The notes: generated by a model from the letters alone, not told the origin. A stretch of 64,000 bases of DNA from Oreocharis arfaki (GCA_013398015.1 VZRR01002857.1:1403992-1467991), one strand, 5' to 3'. Positions 38,913 through 51,399 are shown, numbered from the stretch's first letter. Program-made: numbers and translations.

Positions 38913-39497
38913 TTATGCATATATAAGAGAAAGGGAAATTATGTCTGGCACTTCAAAATACTTCCACGCTTTTCCCACCCCGACCAAGAAACAGGAATTG
39001 CTTCTGATCGCACAGCAAAGCTTCACATTGACTTCAGTGCTTTGGATTTTATCCCTTACACATAGAATAACTTTGTGTATGAATATTGGATAGAATTTTC
39101 TTTCCAGTCTCCAGAGATCATAAAAGAAACCATAAAAGAAACATTTAGTAAGAGCCAGAGGCTGTGATGGTGAGATAAGGCTGAGGAACCTGGCCTTCAT
39201 GGGCTTGTAGCACTTTAGAGCACCATTGGCTCTTGGCTTCTGCATGAGGTATAGATGGCACACTGAGCTTGTTGTCCACCTGTATCTGGACACAGAAATA
39301 AATCTGTTCTCAAAGAAACACTCCTGCAGTTTCTGAGGTGTAGAAAAGTCTGAGTGTTTGAAAAGAAAAGTGAGCATTTGTGATGTGAGAAGTTCTTCCT
39401 TCATCAGACTAAAAATAGTTCCAGCTTTGTCAAAATTCCTCTTGGATATCTGGAAATGGATCCAAAATTTGTGAGGTTTAGAAATTATTAAATGCAC
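38913..39497 (-). other. Unassigned 194-codon open reading frame
   Basis: This is the longest open frame in the window. The product starts MHLIISKPHKFWIHFQISK and has aromatic-rich, cysteine-containing segments such as CFFYGFFYDLWRLERKF. No domain, signal peptide or family signature is recognised. At the AT content seen here, 194 codons without a stop is unusual for random sequence. No promoter, splice or poly-A context supports a gene. Near 39022-39050 the plus strand resembles a phrase common in old amniote repeats ('attgacttcagtgctttgga'), so the frame may lie in an ancient unrecognised repeat. Confidence 0.25.
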
Positions 39498-42400
39498 TAA
39501 GAAACAGATTGACTTCTGCCACTAGACTTATAGAAATCAAACCTGCACCCTTTGGAATAACAAGGGAAATTGTAAGCTCTCGAGAAGTTAATCAGCATTG
39601 AACATGAATGAGATATTTCTGTGCAGTGCTTTTTTCATGCTCTGAGCTGTTTAAGCTGCCTTCAGTATCTGCATGTGAGCTATGCAAAAGCCATGAAAAA
39701 CAGGATATATTTAGTTCAAGCACAACCTGAGCAAATGCTTTCATGTGAGAAATGCCTTAAATTTGGACATAGGAAATTACACCGCTGTAGCTACAGTCAA
39801 AATTTTATTTATTTGTTTGTTTTTTATAGTTTCCCCAGCCTATTTAAGATTTCTGCAGTTGTCATTTAGTTACAAGAAGGGAAGATGTGCACTACCTCCA
39901 CAACAGTACTGAAATCATTACACATGGCTCTTTCCTTTAGAAGACCTGTGAAATATTTTATCCAGTCGCAAACTCCTACTTCATATTTAGAAAAACAAGT
40001 GGGTTTTTTCCCCTAGTGTGAATGTTATGAGTAGTCATCTGTTATGCAAGTGTTGTAGCTGTTGTCAGTCTGTAGCTCATCAATACACAGCCATGTCTTC
40101 TGCAACAGTATGAACAACTTTTCTTCTCTCTTGCTGCATGGAAAATAGGTCCTTCTAGAACACAGTCTGTCACACAAAATCATAACAGTAATAAAATATA
40201 TGCAAAATAAGAAAAGGATCTTCATGGTAATCATTATTATAAACACTTTACATGATTATTACTTAATTTGTTATCAAATATCTGTTGTTTTATACTGCTT
40301 GTATATAGATGTTTGAGTTAATTATACAATATTACTGAAATTAGAAATAATCTTGACAATGTAATTCCCAGGTTATACACATCATAGTGTTAATGTATGT
40401 GGAATTGTTTCTTCACCAGAGTGCCGTAAGTGTGAAATATAGTGAAATACACCAGTATTTTAGACTGAGAAAAAAGAAAGACATTACTGAGAAGAGGCAA
40501 GGGTAATGATTTTTTTTTCTCTTCTGAAAATTCTGTTCAACGGTACATTTTGTATGACACAATTTTTGTGTCAAAATTGTTCTCAAAAATGTGTGTATGT
40601 AAAACTGTGACTCTCTTTTTCTTGATTCAGCTATCCACATGAGAGTTTCTGACGTCATTTTTGTGGGAATACTCCAGGCAGAAGGATAGGCTAAATAGAG
40701 CTTAAAAACCCTCCCCCCAGAGTTATGAAACTTTTAACACCATAAACCATTAAGTTGGACTGAGGACTCTGGCAATGAACCCCAGTGAATCAGGGATGAC
40801 GATGGACAATTGAATATGTTTACACAGGAGGAAGGGGTCTGAAAAAGAGAAGGGAGAACAGAGTTAGTTCTGGTTCCCATTTGTCAGTCCTGAAACATAG
40901 GATCTGTTTTCTCATGTGCTGGCCACACCCAAGAGGCAAAAAATAAGTGTACTGCACTAGTATATCTAGGTATCATTTAATCGCTTGTCTCTGGCATAAT
41001 GCAGTAAAAAAACCACAGGAAAAACAAAAGAAAGAGTGCAAATAGCACCATTAGTTGAAAAATGTGAGCAGAACACTGAAATACACTGATTTTGTGCCAT
41101 AAAAACTGTTTACACACTTGAAACAGTGCTTTTGCCACTTATTTCAGTTGGGTGGGTGTTGTATTGCATTTCAGCTTCCTATGGAACCTAGACTTAAGTC
41201 AGGCTCCACATGTCGTGTATTTGCCTGTTCCCAATGTCCCACAGGATGTTCTCTCATCCAGGTTCTGACCCACACTCACCTCTCAGTCAGGAGAACTTCA
41301 GCTCCCTCATTTTGCCTGAAACCACACCTAAAGCAGAGTGTTTCCCCCAAAGCAAAGCCCACTCCAGAGCAGCTAGTGCAGAAGCAGAAGAAAGTAATTT
41401 GTTGTCTGGCAATTCTTGTGGGTGTGTCAGCCCCAATTAGTAATGTGTTTTGCATCTACATTGAACTGGTAAACATGTTTCCAGAAGCGAGAGGGGCTCC
41501 TGGATGATGCATTTCTTTCCCTGAATTTTTGCTGCCTCCTTATGTGATTATAGCCATTCAACTGATTAACTTTCAGCTATGCATGTTTGTACATATTCAA
41601 TATAACAAAACCCCCAAACCCTGAAAACCACGGCATCTGCTTCAGAGAAACCTGAAACCGAAACCGCCTATATTTAGGTGTGAGTTAATTTGAGAGAGAA
41701 GAGAAAGATACAATATAGCTAAGATGAAAACTTGGAGCTCTGTAGTGGTTGCCTTAGATTTAGAATAAAGACTAAGACCCATGAGTCCTCAAGTAACATG
41801 CTACCCAAAGAACTTTTGAGTAGTTCTTTCTTCTAGCCAAGGAAAATGTGATGACTGACATGAACTGTTCGTAGCAGAAGACACCGAGTAGAACAGGCTC
41901 ATTGCATGTAATTTCTGGTGTGTGCTTTCAGCCACTAACACCTTCCTTTCTTCCACAGACAGAACTTTTTTTCACTGGAGTTTTCATTGAAACTGGTAAA
42001 TTCTTACAAAATGTATCAAACTGATGATATTTTTTCAAAAGATTTACTTTTTTCCAAGTAGTTTAATCTACCTAAAAAAAAATATTAAAAATGGATTTGC
42101 AAATTGCAGAATTTTGATCCCACAGGTGCCCTCCAGGAGTCAAAATTTACTATATATTCAATGTGGAATCTTGAATTACAGGAAGAAAATGTTTTTCTTT
42201 CTCTTCAGTGCTTTTGTGGTGCCATGACCTACTGGATAAATATGGGGGGAAAATGGAAAATAAAAATATTTTTATGTGAATATTTTGCATAAAATACACA
42301 ACAAAACACTTTTAGAGTAAAGCTTATATTTACATTATTAGTTTTGTGCTGCAGTTCTTCAAAGTGCTTTTTGTAATCAATATTTGAAAATAATTTTTTT

Positions 42401-44019
42401 TTTATTGTAAAATATCTACTGTTAGGCTTTTAATATATCCTTACACACCATGGTCATATTTACTGCCTCCTGCCCATACAGTGTTTTATTTACACTGTAC
42501 TGAATATACCTCAGTCTATGAAGACATCATGTCAATTTTCAAAGCCTTTGTTCTGGAAATATGCATCACATCTGCTACTGCAATATAGTGATTTAAGTCT
42601 ATTTATGTCCCTTAGCTGGGTAGTACAAACATAACCCTGTTTCTTATTTATAAAACAAAGCATCCATATTGGCAGATTTCAAAATTCGTTTTCCCCTACA
42701 TTTTTTTAGCATCCCTAGTCTTTTGTCAAACCATCTTCTTCCCCTAGAAGGTTTATTTGCCGTTATTCCAAAGTAAATAACTTTCTCCTTTTATTTAAAA
42801 ACTATTCCTAGGAATAATTTTCATATAGTAGATAAATAATGTATTTTCCTTTCTTATTCTTGGAGAGTGAATATGGTTAGTTTTCAGCAGAAAAAAAAAA
42901 TAACTGTATCAGGTTTTGCCAGAAAGTCCAGAAAGCGAGATGAGAATAGAACGCTCTTTCTCACAAGTTCAGAGATTCTGAAAAACTTAGATGTCTAATT
43001 AGATGACATAAGTGGTAGTGATCCTGTAATAATAACTTGCTAATTCACCTTTCATGTCACATTGCACCACTGAAAGTTGTTCTGAGATTTCTGCCAGCAT
43101 GTTGGATGGATTCTGATGTTTTACCTGGAGTTTGTTACTGCTGCTTTTAAAACCAGGGTACAGCACAACCCTTTCTCAAAGTGGAGCTGGTCATAGTATT
43201 ACTGACACGACAAAAAATATGCTAGTGCCATTTAAATTTTTTGTAGTTGGGTTTTTTTGATTTTTAAATCATTTTTGAAATTTTTAGTATACAGGCAGGG
43301 ATTATCAGTGAACCAACAAACACCTACCTCCTGAATTATATGCATGGTCAGGTTTCACTGAAAGCAAAATGACAAAATGAGATCAAAAGCTTGCAGCAGC
43401 TATCTCATAACTTTATTGAAATAAGAATTCATAAGCTGATCCAAATTAAGTTTAAAAAAAATCTGGCATAGAAGCAACAACCAGCATTTTCCCTCAAGAA
43501 AAAAAAATCTATGTTCAAAGATATTAATTTCTTAGCCTCAAAATCATTTTACAAAAAACCCCAAAACCACACACACCAATGCCTTTGATTTCTCTTAGAA
43601 GAATACTTTTTAATCTCTGAAAAATTATTTTCATCTCCATGAAAAAAGGAAAAGCAAAAAAACACGAGAAAAACCTACCTCAGTGTGAGTCGCAAAATAC
43701 TTTTTTCTTTTGGGGAGAGAGTAATTTGGGAGTAATGCCATCCTTACTGCTTTACCCAGAATTGCTATTATATTTATTTATTTATTGTGCAGCTAAGAAA
43801 ACTTGCCGTGGGTATGTTGGATCACCCTCTGTGATGTGGCAGTAGGCATAAAATCAGTGGCTTTCTGTAACTCCCCTGCTTAACATTCAACAGAGAGGGA
43901 GAGGATCTAAATGTAAAACCTGGCTCCAAAACACCACTGTCAACTTCCTGCCCTCCGACAAATGATCCAGAGCTACTCCACATCAGGATGGAAATGTGTT
44001 AGGCACTAAAAACCACTGC
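39498..44019. other. Unique AT-rich non-coding DNA
   Basis: No gene or interspersed repeat recognised. A 129-codon plus-strand frame at 41118-41507 has no domain. An ATTT repeat lies at about 43770-43787. Confidence 0.45.
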
Positions 44020-44570
44020 TTGCATGACATCATTCTATAACAGATTACACTGTAATGTTAGGAATGTAATCATTAGCATTTAAACATGCATAAAATTTAA
44101 TTAACCTACTTACCAGTTTGCTTAGAACTTTTGAAGGGCTACCTAGAGTCCTCTCTAAGCATTTTATTGCAGAGTTTTGGAAAGCTCACAAAAGAGAGAA
44201 GTTCACTGGGATTTTTCTCCCTAAAGCTGATGAGCCATGACAGATGAGCAGATGACCCGAGTTAATTATTATTGAATTCGTTATTACTGCTTTGTTGTCA
44301 CCCAGCTCAGCCAGGGTAAAATGATGACAGTAGGTATCTCATTAAAACAGCTGTTTCAATTATGTAGCGGCAAATATTTAAAAAGCGGGCCTTCCAAGTT
44401 TAAAGCTGTTAGCAAAGTTTGTTTGTGCTGGTTGTGCCAAGATTCTTTGACCGAAAAAGGAGGGGAGAAATATAGTGTTCGTCTTAATTGGCTGGGGTAG
44501 GAGGAGAGGGATGCTAAGCAGCAGAACATAAAAGGTTGAATATGAGCTCCAAACAAATTTCCCTAGTTTG
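44020..44570. promoter_or_regulatory. Candidate conserved non-coding element
   Basis: A repeat-free block with dense factor-like words: TTTAATTAACC near 44096, GAGTTAATTATTATTGAATT near 44258, AACAGCTGTTTCAATTA near 44346 (palindromic E-box beside a homeodomain word) and CTTAATTGGCT near 44483. CpGs are retained near 44258, 44279, 44369, 44385, 44452 and 44480. It is one of the stronger enhancer-like segments here, but conservation has not been tested. Confidence 0.35.
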
Positions 44571-45282
44571 TGGGTGAATTTGTTTTTTCTCATCTTTGGT
44601 TAAATTCAGTTCTGTTTACTGTACATCAATTACATTTAGACAGTATGACAAAAGAGGAGTGTTTGTATTGATTTCTTTCCAGCTGGAGGAAGTGATATGA
44701 CTGTAAGGTTTGGTTTGGGTATTTTTTTGTTGTTGTTTTGTTTTTAACTGTTTATTGTTTACTAGTTGACATTCATATTTATTCATTTTAAGCAGTAGGA
44801 CGTTATTCCCTCCTTCATAGACAAAAACTAATCCTGTCTCAGATGCTGCTTCATAGCCTCTCAATAGATATTTTGATCTCTAATAGGAACAAAAATTTGA
44901 TTTTATTGCACTCTTTCCCTAATATGGTTTGCATCGTCATGTTCAGCCCCTTAGAATCCATGCATTTCTCTGAAATTAGTGCATTGATGCCTCTGTGTAC
45001 TTAGGTTTTACACCCTTCTGCTTTCATTTCAGTTATATTTCCACAGGACAAGTATAAAAGCACAAAATTCTTGACAATGACTTGACTTGAACCTGTCTCA
45101 GAAGAACATTCTACAGTTATTGGATAATTTCTGATTAAGATGTGTAATTTCTGGCTAAGACGTGTTCTGTAATAGTATAATTGCCCTGACAATTATATTG
45201 CCAACAATAACCTCAAAGTTGTTATTACTGAGGTGAATGGCTCTATGTCCACTGTGAGTGAGTCTGTGCCTGGGATAAGGTA
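44571..45282. other. Unique AT-rich non-coding DNA
   Basis: No gene recognised. A T/G-rich run lies near 44720-44745. Confidence 0.5.
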
Positions 45283-45288
45283 TCTATC
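45283..45288. repeat. LTR target-site duplication, left copy
   Basis: TCTATC, identical to the right copy. Confidence 0.9.
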
Positions 45289-45371
45289 TGTTGCAGTTGA
45301 AGCACGAGCAACACAGAAAAAAAATGGAGGTCCAAATCAGAGCTCCAGCTGAGGGAAATGATAAACCCCCT

Positions 45372-45377
45372 TTTATT
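45372..45377 (-). terminator. LTR polyadenylation signal
   Basis: AATAAA on the minus strand inside the solo LTR, just downstream of its TATA box. It could terminate minus-strand transcripts. Use has not been shown. Confidence 0.6.
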
Positions 45378-45393
45378 TAATTACAGGCAGGCC

Positions 45394-45401
45394 TTATATA
45401 A
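45394..45401 (-). promoter_or_regulatory. LTR TATA box
   Basis: TTATATAA (palindromic) in the U3 part of the LTR, about 20 nt before the AATAAA. Solo LTRs can keep promoter activity. Confidence 0.6.
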
Positions 45402-45613
45402 TCCCTGCATTGGTCTATGGCAGGGATCATTGGTCTCTGGTCCAACCACCTCTCCAAGTGATTGGCCAGACCCCACACCTCCTGTTTGACTCCTAATAGG
45501 ACACAGCTGCAAAAAGAGCAGCATCTTGCTTGGTATGTTGAAACCAAGGACTTTTAACAGAATATTTGCAAAATGGTGGATTTTTCTCTGCGAGCAGCTT
45601 TTCAGCATCCACA

Positions 45614-45619
45614 TCTATC
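45614..45619. repeat. LTR target-site duplication, right copy
   Basis: TCTATC, immediately after the LTR terminus. Confidence 0.9.
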
Positions 45620-47230
45620 CAAGGTGGCGGATATCTACTTAAACAATTTCTGTAGCTACAGCAATCAGTAGCATGCCCTCAGTGGCCTGTTCAACCCAAA
45701 ATCACCTCATTAGAGAGGGCTGGATGCTACAACTGTGTGGATTTGAGAAAGGAAGATACTTCTGCATCGTTTTTCTTCCTACTGACTACAGCTAACAAAG
45801 TCAGGATTTCCTCAACCTGCCCTATTTCCCAATATTATTTCTATCTGGTTAGAAAAAGAGATTTTTTGGCCACTTTATTGATTTATGGACATTCAACATA
45901 CTAGTTTTAGCAGTTGTTGAGTCACTGGCAGCAAGTTCTAGAGCAGTGGTCACTGTGAATATGCAGATTATCTCAACAGCTTGAGCATGGTATGTCCAAC
46001 AAGTCCAGAAGTCATGCCTAGGGTCAGGAGATGCATTCGTGGTAGATTCTGTGTATCCAGACAGTGTCAGACTTTCAAAAAATGGGCCACATGTAATTAG
46101 TCCATTTAAAACCTTGCATGTAGAGATATGAGAGCCCAATGACAGTCCCTCTGATGTTAGATCAGAAGGAGCTTTATGAATTTTCCTACTCATAGAAACA
46201 TGTAAGGAACATCTTTTAAACTTATGTGTGGATTTTACTGTCAGCCCAAAGGAATTCAGAGAACGGTGTCTCCTGTTAAAAGGGAAATAATGTACTTAAT
46301 CAGAAGCTATAAAGGGCTGTATACAATAATCTTAATCCTGAAAGCATAACAGTCACTTCTGTTTCTCTCAAAAATGTGATTATTATTAAAAATAAGTACT
46401 TTTCAGAGACACTGCAAAAGCATATTTATCATTACCACTAGTTTTCTTTATTTTTAAAGCAAAAAATGACTGTCTAACCCCATTTTGGCATGTGCTTGAT
46501 TGTTAATTGTTTCCATTTCAGAGAATCTAATGTAATTGCTGCTGAGTGGCTCTTCTTTCCCACTAGTCCTGTTTTGTCTTCTTAAGAGGAAAAAAGCATT
46601 CTTGACCAGGACTTTTTTTTTTTTAAACCATATATAAATTTTGTCACTGCAGTGAAGAGCTCTTACCAGGTGTCCAAGCATCTAAGTTAATTATAGCTAG
46701 AGGATAAAGCTCTGTGTTCATAAAAGTTATAGATGAAACTTGGGAGTGAGGGGGAAGGGTTGTCTTACAGGTATCATTATGTTGAAGCAGCTTTTGAGAT
46801 AAAAAACAACATCTGAAGTCTTCATTAGGAATTACAAATTTCCAAGTCTCATTATTCCAATTGCAGCCTTTAGGCACAAGTAAATATTCCAAAATGAAGC
46901 TCAGCCACTTTCCTCTGTTTTCTACATAGACTTCCCTATGGTTTAATGTGGTTTTCAGCAGTAATCACAATTATTCATCTCTCACATGGTAGAAAATATG
47001 CTGTGCATTTGTACTAAATTCAGGGACATGGGACAGCCTTTACTATATAATAGGAAACGATCTCGGCCCATCTAATACAAATTTTTGTCTTTGGAATCCC
47101 TCCCAGCTGAACAGTACATGCAAGGTTTTCCTTCAAGGCAGAAAAAATGCTTCACTGCAGAGAAGCCCTACAAATGAAGTCAGACCATCAGGGAGAGTCA
47201 TACTCCTGATGACTGATAGTAGTGTACCTG
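45620..47230. other. Unique AT-rich non-coding DNA
   Basis: No gene recognised. A 114-codon minus-strand frame at 45849-46193 next to the LTR does not resemble retroviral proteins. A poly-T run lies at about 46613-46624. Confidence 0.45.
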
Positions 47231-47262
47231 CCTTTCTGCTGATTACCTACTAAGCAGAAAGG
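47231..47262. repeat. Perfect 10-bp inverted repeat, 12-nt loop
   Basis: CCTTTCTGCT (47231-47240) pairs exactly with AGCAGAAAGG (47253-47262). It sits in a somewhat GC-richer patch (about 47100-47660) without identified function. Confidence 0.85.
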
Positions 47263-48981
47263 GAGCAATCTCAGGCAGGAGCCTCAAGGCAGAATCATGC
47301 TGAAGAGAAAAGGGCTGTGTGGTGGGAGGAGTGACACCTGGTGCCCTTTCCTGAAGTGTTGGGTGGACAGACTGCTACCACTTCCACTCCTGTGAAACAA
47401 CCCTTTGTGAGAAAAGGGGGTCAAGGCCCGGGAGCAGTCAAGGGAATTTGTAGCACTGATTGGAAATGAGAGCTTGGACTGCTTCTTGGCAGGAGATGCA
47501 GCCGGCTTTCCAGTTCTTTTGGTTTGTTGGTTTGGGGTGTTGTTCTCCTCCTGGGCCAGTTCTCAAGAAACACAGATATGAGAAACTCTGTAGAAGAATA
47601 GCGAAATGCAAAAGAGAGACAAGGGTCCTAGAGGGAAGTCTGATCTCTTAATTACATTTTGAAACCTGTGATTTTGTGTGATTTGTCCCAGAAACCAACT
47701 CAATAGTTTTGTCTGATCTGAGTTTTGAGTTCATTTGCTCCCACAATAAAAAAATGAAGTTTCCAAGTGGGATCTCAGGGAATAGTACAGTAAGATACAA
47801 TGACATGAGATCTGGAAACATTCATTAAGAGACTTGGAGATAATCTGATTATTTTTTGCTTTTTTGAGTTTTGGGAGCTTTTTGAGGTTTTTTTTAGTTT
47901 TTTACTTTCCTCTTTGTTCTCCCCAGTTTCCCAGTTATGAATTTAGGGCTCTTATGGTCAAATAGGCATTATTATTTATTTCTTAGGGGATTATTATTCC
48001 TTATCTAAAACAGATATAAAGCTTGAATAAATATTAATTTTCAATTTAAGAGTTATTTTGGATACTTTCATTCAGCCATATATACACATTGGTCTATAGC
48101 TACCCTTGCGTTTTACTTGATACCACCTTTTGGCACCTTTCTCCAGTAAATTTTTCCATACCATTTTGGGTTGGGTTTTTTTGTTATTATTTAGAAAGTA
48201 TCAAAGTCTGTAATAGTGATAACCTGTTATATTATCCAATATATCGGTCTCCTCTTTTTTGCAATGGCTGGCTTCTGTTGTAAAATAAATAAGTAAATAT
48301 TCAAGATTTTGAAGAATAAGCTCTTCACATTATGTCAGGTTTACTTCCCAATCAACTTCACTGATGAGTATATGGCTATTGTTTTCCAGTCATTTTGTTC
48401 TGAAAGGATAGTGACCAGCAAGAGAAATTTTCAAAAATGCCTATGGTATTGAGAATTGTAAACCCTATTTTTCTAAAGCAATTTAGGAAGAACTAAGGCT
48501 GCCAGAAGTGTTGTCTTTATGAGGCATGTTTTTGTTTAGCTTGAGTAAAATTCCAAAGGGTGCCTGCTCATCAAAATAAGTAACTTTGGTTTTAAAAAAA
48601 GGTTAGATATTAGTTTTGAGATAGTTACAATTGTATTAATATATTTTGAGTGACCTTTGTCTGAGTTTAATAGTTTTTGTGCACAAAAAGGAAGGATGGA
48701 AAAAACTTCACCTGAATTTATGTTTTCTTCTTTGATCACTGCACATTTGTTTAATGCTATTTTGTCAGAGGTTTCAGTGGCAAATCAGTAATTGTGTGGA
48801 ATGGCTAAACTCTTTGGTGGGATGCAATATTTAAAAATCAAACTATTGATGGTAGTGTTCTATTGCTGCCTCTCCACAGGAATGGATTTTTCATATTAGC
48901 AATAGTTTCAATCACATTAGTAAAATATATAAAAGTTTGGTAATGTTTTACCAGTTAAAGCATTCTGTCTGCTGAGTAGGT
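47263..48981. other. Unique non-coding DNA
   Basis: No gene or interspersed repeat recognised. Confidence 0.45.
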
Positions 48982-49034
48982 TTTTATACCATATTTGCCT
49001 TTTATACCATATTTGGTTTTATACCATATTTGCC
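48982..49034 (+). repeat. Tandem repeat, three copies of an 18-bp unit
   Basis: The unit TTTTATACCATATTTGCC occurs at 48982-48999 and 49017-49034. The middle copy (49000-49016) ends GG and is one base shorter. Near-identity suggests a fairly recent duplication. Confidence 0.95.
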
Positions 49035-50439
49035 TAAAGATAGCCCTCTTAGCTATGATCTAATCTGGGTCATATTAATAAATTTCCACCAAGCAACTTT
49101 CACCTTTTACTCTCCAGCTGCAGTCCTTCATCTTTGCAGCCTATTAAACCTACACCTAAAATCTCAGATCAGTTAAATAATGCCTACCATTGCAAGGCCT
49201 TTCATTTATTTAATTTCCAAACTTGTTTAGAATGACTTCAATATTTGTTTAAATTCACAGCTTTTACAGTCATGTGTGAAGTTAGAAAGGTAGTCCCTGT
49301 GTAACCATGTTCCTTCTTTTGGAAGCTTTGGGAACCATTGATCAATTTAGGATCTGGAATAAGCCTCTGTTCCAAAGTCCAAGGACATGATCCAGGCTTA
49401 GGCCCATATCTAAACTTAAGCTATGTTGCAAGCAGGTCTGCAGCTTTCCAATATTAGCAGCATATTATACACTAGAAGAAGAATCTGTGCAAATGCATCC
49501 CCCCTCCCAATTTTTATTGATACACAGCTTTCACCTAAATATTAAATATTCTGAGTGCCAGGAAGTTATGAAGGGAAGACATTCAATATCTTAGAAAGTG
49601 TAACCCATCACCACAGTAAAAAACCTCTCCAGGAGTTTACATGCCAAGCATGGAGAAATTGTCAATTATTTCAGTAGTTTGCACCTCAGACTCTTTTTCC
49701 CTGATATCTCCTCAATCCTGTTTTTTGTCCATATTTTGATCATGTTACTAATTATTCCTTGTGACAGCAGCCAGATCCTACGGAGCCACACTCCTTCATG
49801 GGGGCTGAGTGCACCCACCTTTGTCTCAGTATAATGTACTGCAGCACCAGTATTCAGCATCCCAACCCCCCTCCTTCCTTTTCTTTCTTCCTCTGCTCTC
49901 CCCCTCCCCTTGCTCCCCAGATAGTCCATTCTCCCAAGGAAGCAACCATAGCAGAAGTCTCTCCTGATTCATTACCATTTCATAGTAAGAACGGTACTTT
50001 GTAAAACCACAGGCAAGCACAAATGTTGAGGAAAGGACACAATACATGCAGATTTGTCATGAGTTTTGTAATTACCTTTGCATTCTTCAAGGAATCCCAG
50101 AAGCATAAGGAAGGAAGGAAGTAGTGTTGTTTCGGCCCCAGATGACTTTAAAACTATGGTGCATTGCATTGCGAGATCCTATTAATAATTAAACTATCTG
50201 TCACTTACCAACAACATACATTCCAAATTAAATTTAAGCAAAAAGAAAAAAAAAGATCATTTGGGACTGAACTAGCAGGCTACAGAGAGAAATAAATAAT
50301 AATCAAACATCTGTGTTCTAAATAGTACGTGCTTTATCAGACAAACAACTGTTACCATCTCATTGTATAAAATGGCTTGGGGAAAACACCGTAGCTCAAA
50401 AGCAAAGTCTCAGTTAGAAAAGAGAAAAAAAGTTCATTA
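49035..50439. other. Unique non-coding DNA
   Basis: No gene recognised. A pyrimidine-rich stretch lies at about 49862-49920. Confidence 0.45.
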
Positions 50440-50940
50440 ACAAGTCAGGAAGTGATTGAAAGTTGCCATGTTGCTGTATTGCCTTTTTCCTCCGTTGTCT
50501 CTGCTAGCAGTAAAGCTGTATTTATCTTAGTACTCGATTCAGTGGACAAATGGCAACTCCAAAGTGAACGAAAAAATGCTAATGGCATGCATTCACAAAG
50601 TAGAGCAGCTGAAATTTCCAGATATTCTGAGCATCAGAATATGATCCTATCTACCTTACTTGCTGAGTTTTCAAGCACCTTGTCTCCAGTGAAGGTTATA
50701 GGGTTTATTTTTGCCAGGGACAAGATAAAGGATACCAAATTAACAAATAGGAAAGAGGGAGAACTTACTATTACCTCCATGCTGCCAAGACATGCTGCTA
50801 AGGCATGCTGCTGACCACACATTAATGCATTGCTAATATGCACAAGGGAGAAAAATGACCCAAATAAAACAGTAATAAATAACAATGCAGTACACTAATT
50901 AGCCTAGTGCAATATTTCATAATACACAGGCTATTTTTGT
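50440..50940. promoter_or_regulatory. Candidate conserved non-coding element
   Basis: A repeat-free block. It is open for 120 codons on the plus strand (50452-50814) with no domain match. Its 3' part is rich in words such as TGACCCAAATAAAAC near 50856, ACACTAATTAGCCTAG near 50892 and ATTAATGCATTGC near 50821. The even composition and lack of low-complexity runs resemble deeply conserved vertebrate elements. This is inference only. Confidence 0.33.
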
Positions 50941-51399
50941 CCTTCCTCCTTTCCTTACATCCATCTTTCAGACTCTTGGAAGCCATTGGGATAGCACGAG
51001 TTTGCAGGATAATAAACCAAATAAACTCATCATTCTGACTATAACAGGATGACTTTCTCTGTGTCTCCTGTCATCACATGCCCTTTTTCCACACCAAATC
51101 ATGCTCTCTACTGTATCACTATGACTGAGGAACAGTGGTGGATAGCTACAACTGATCCACGACAAGATCACACAAAAAAATCTAGTGATAATACAGAGAA
51201 AGCCTTGAATATTTCATATTATTGTTAGGAGTTTTTTCCTCTTTTCCTGAACTCCAGCACTTGATAGCTGCTGTGCCTGCATATCTGCAGGTTAGGATTC
51301 TGCTACCTTTTGAGCAGGAGGCTGTCTGTTTGTCTACTCCTTAGGTAACTGTGTTAAAATATCCTATTCCAGCTGTAACACTTGTTTTACAAGAGCCCT
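50941..51399. other. Unique non-coding DNA
   Basis: No gene or repeat recognised. Confidence 0.45.

Larger units (their letters stand above)
45289..45613 (-). mobile_element. Solo LTR of an avian endogenous retrovirus (class II-like)
   Basis: Read on the minus strand, the element begins TGTGGATGCTG and ends CAACTGCAACA, so it has the canonical TG...CA termini and is 325 bp long. It is flanked by a perfect 6-bp direct repeat (TCTATC at 45283-45288 and 45614-45619), the target-site duplication made by retroviral integrase. Inside are a TATA box (TTATATAA, 45394-45401) and, about 20 nt further 3', an AATAAA polyadenylation signal (complement at 45372-45377). The short spacing and 6-bp duplication fit alpha- or betaretrovirus-like (class II) elements of birds; gamma-like elements usually give 4 bp and ERVL 5 bp. 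No internal retroviral genes are attached, which points to LTR-LTR recombination. Confidence 0.9.

Noticed and set aside
41118..41507. 129-codon plus-strand frame
   Set aside because: No domain, no splice or promoter context, and a second open frame overlaps it on the same strand.
45849..46193. 114-codon minus-strand frame beside the LTR, considered as retroviral remnant
   Set aside because: It lies outside the target-site duplications, upstream of the LTR in its orientation, and has no gag, pol or env motif. The LTR is therefore solo.
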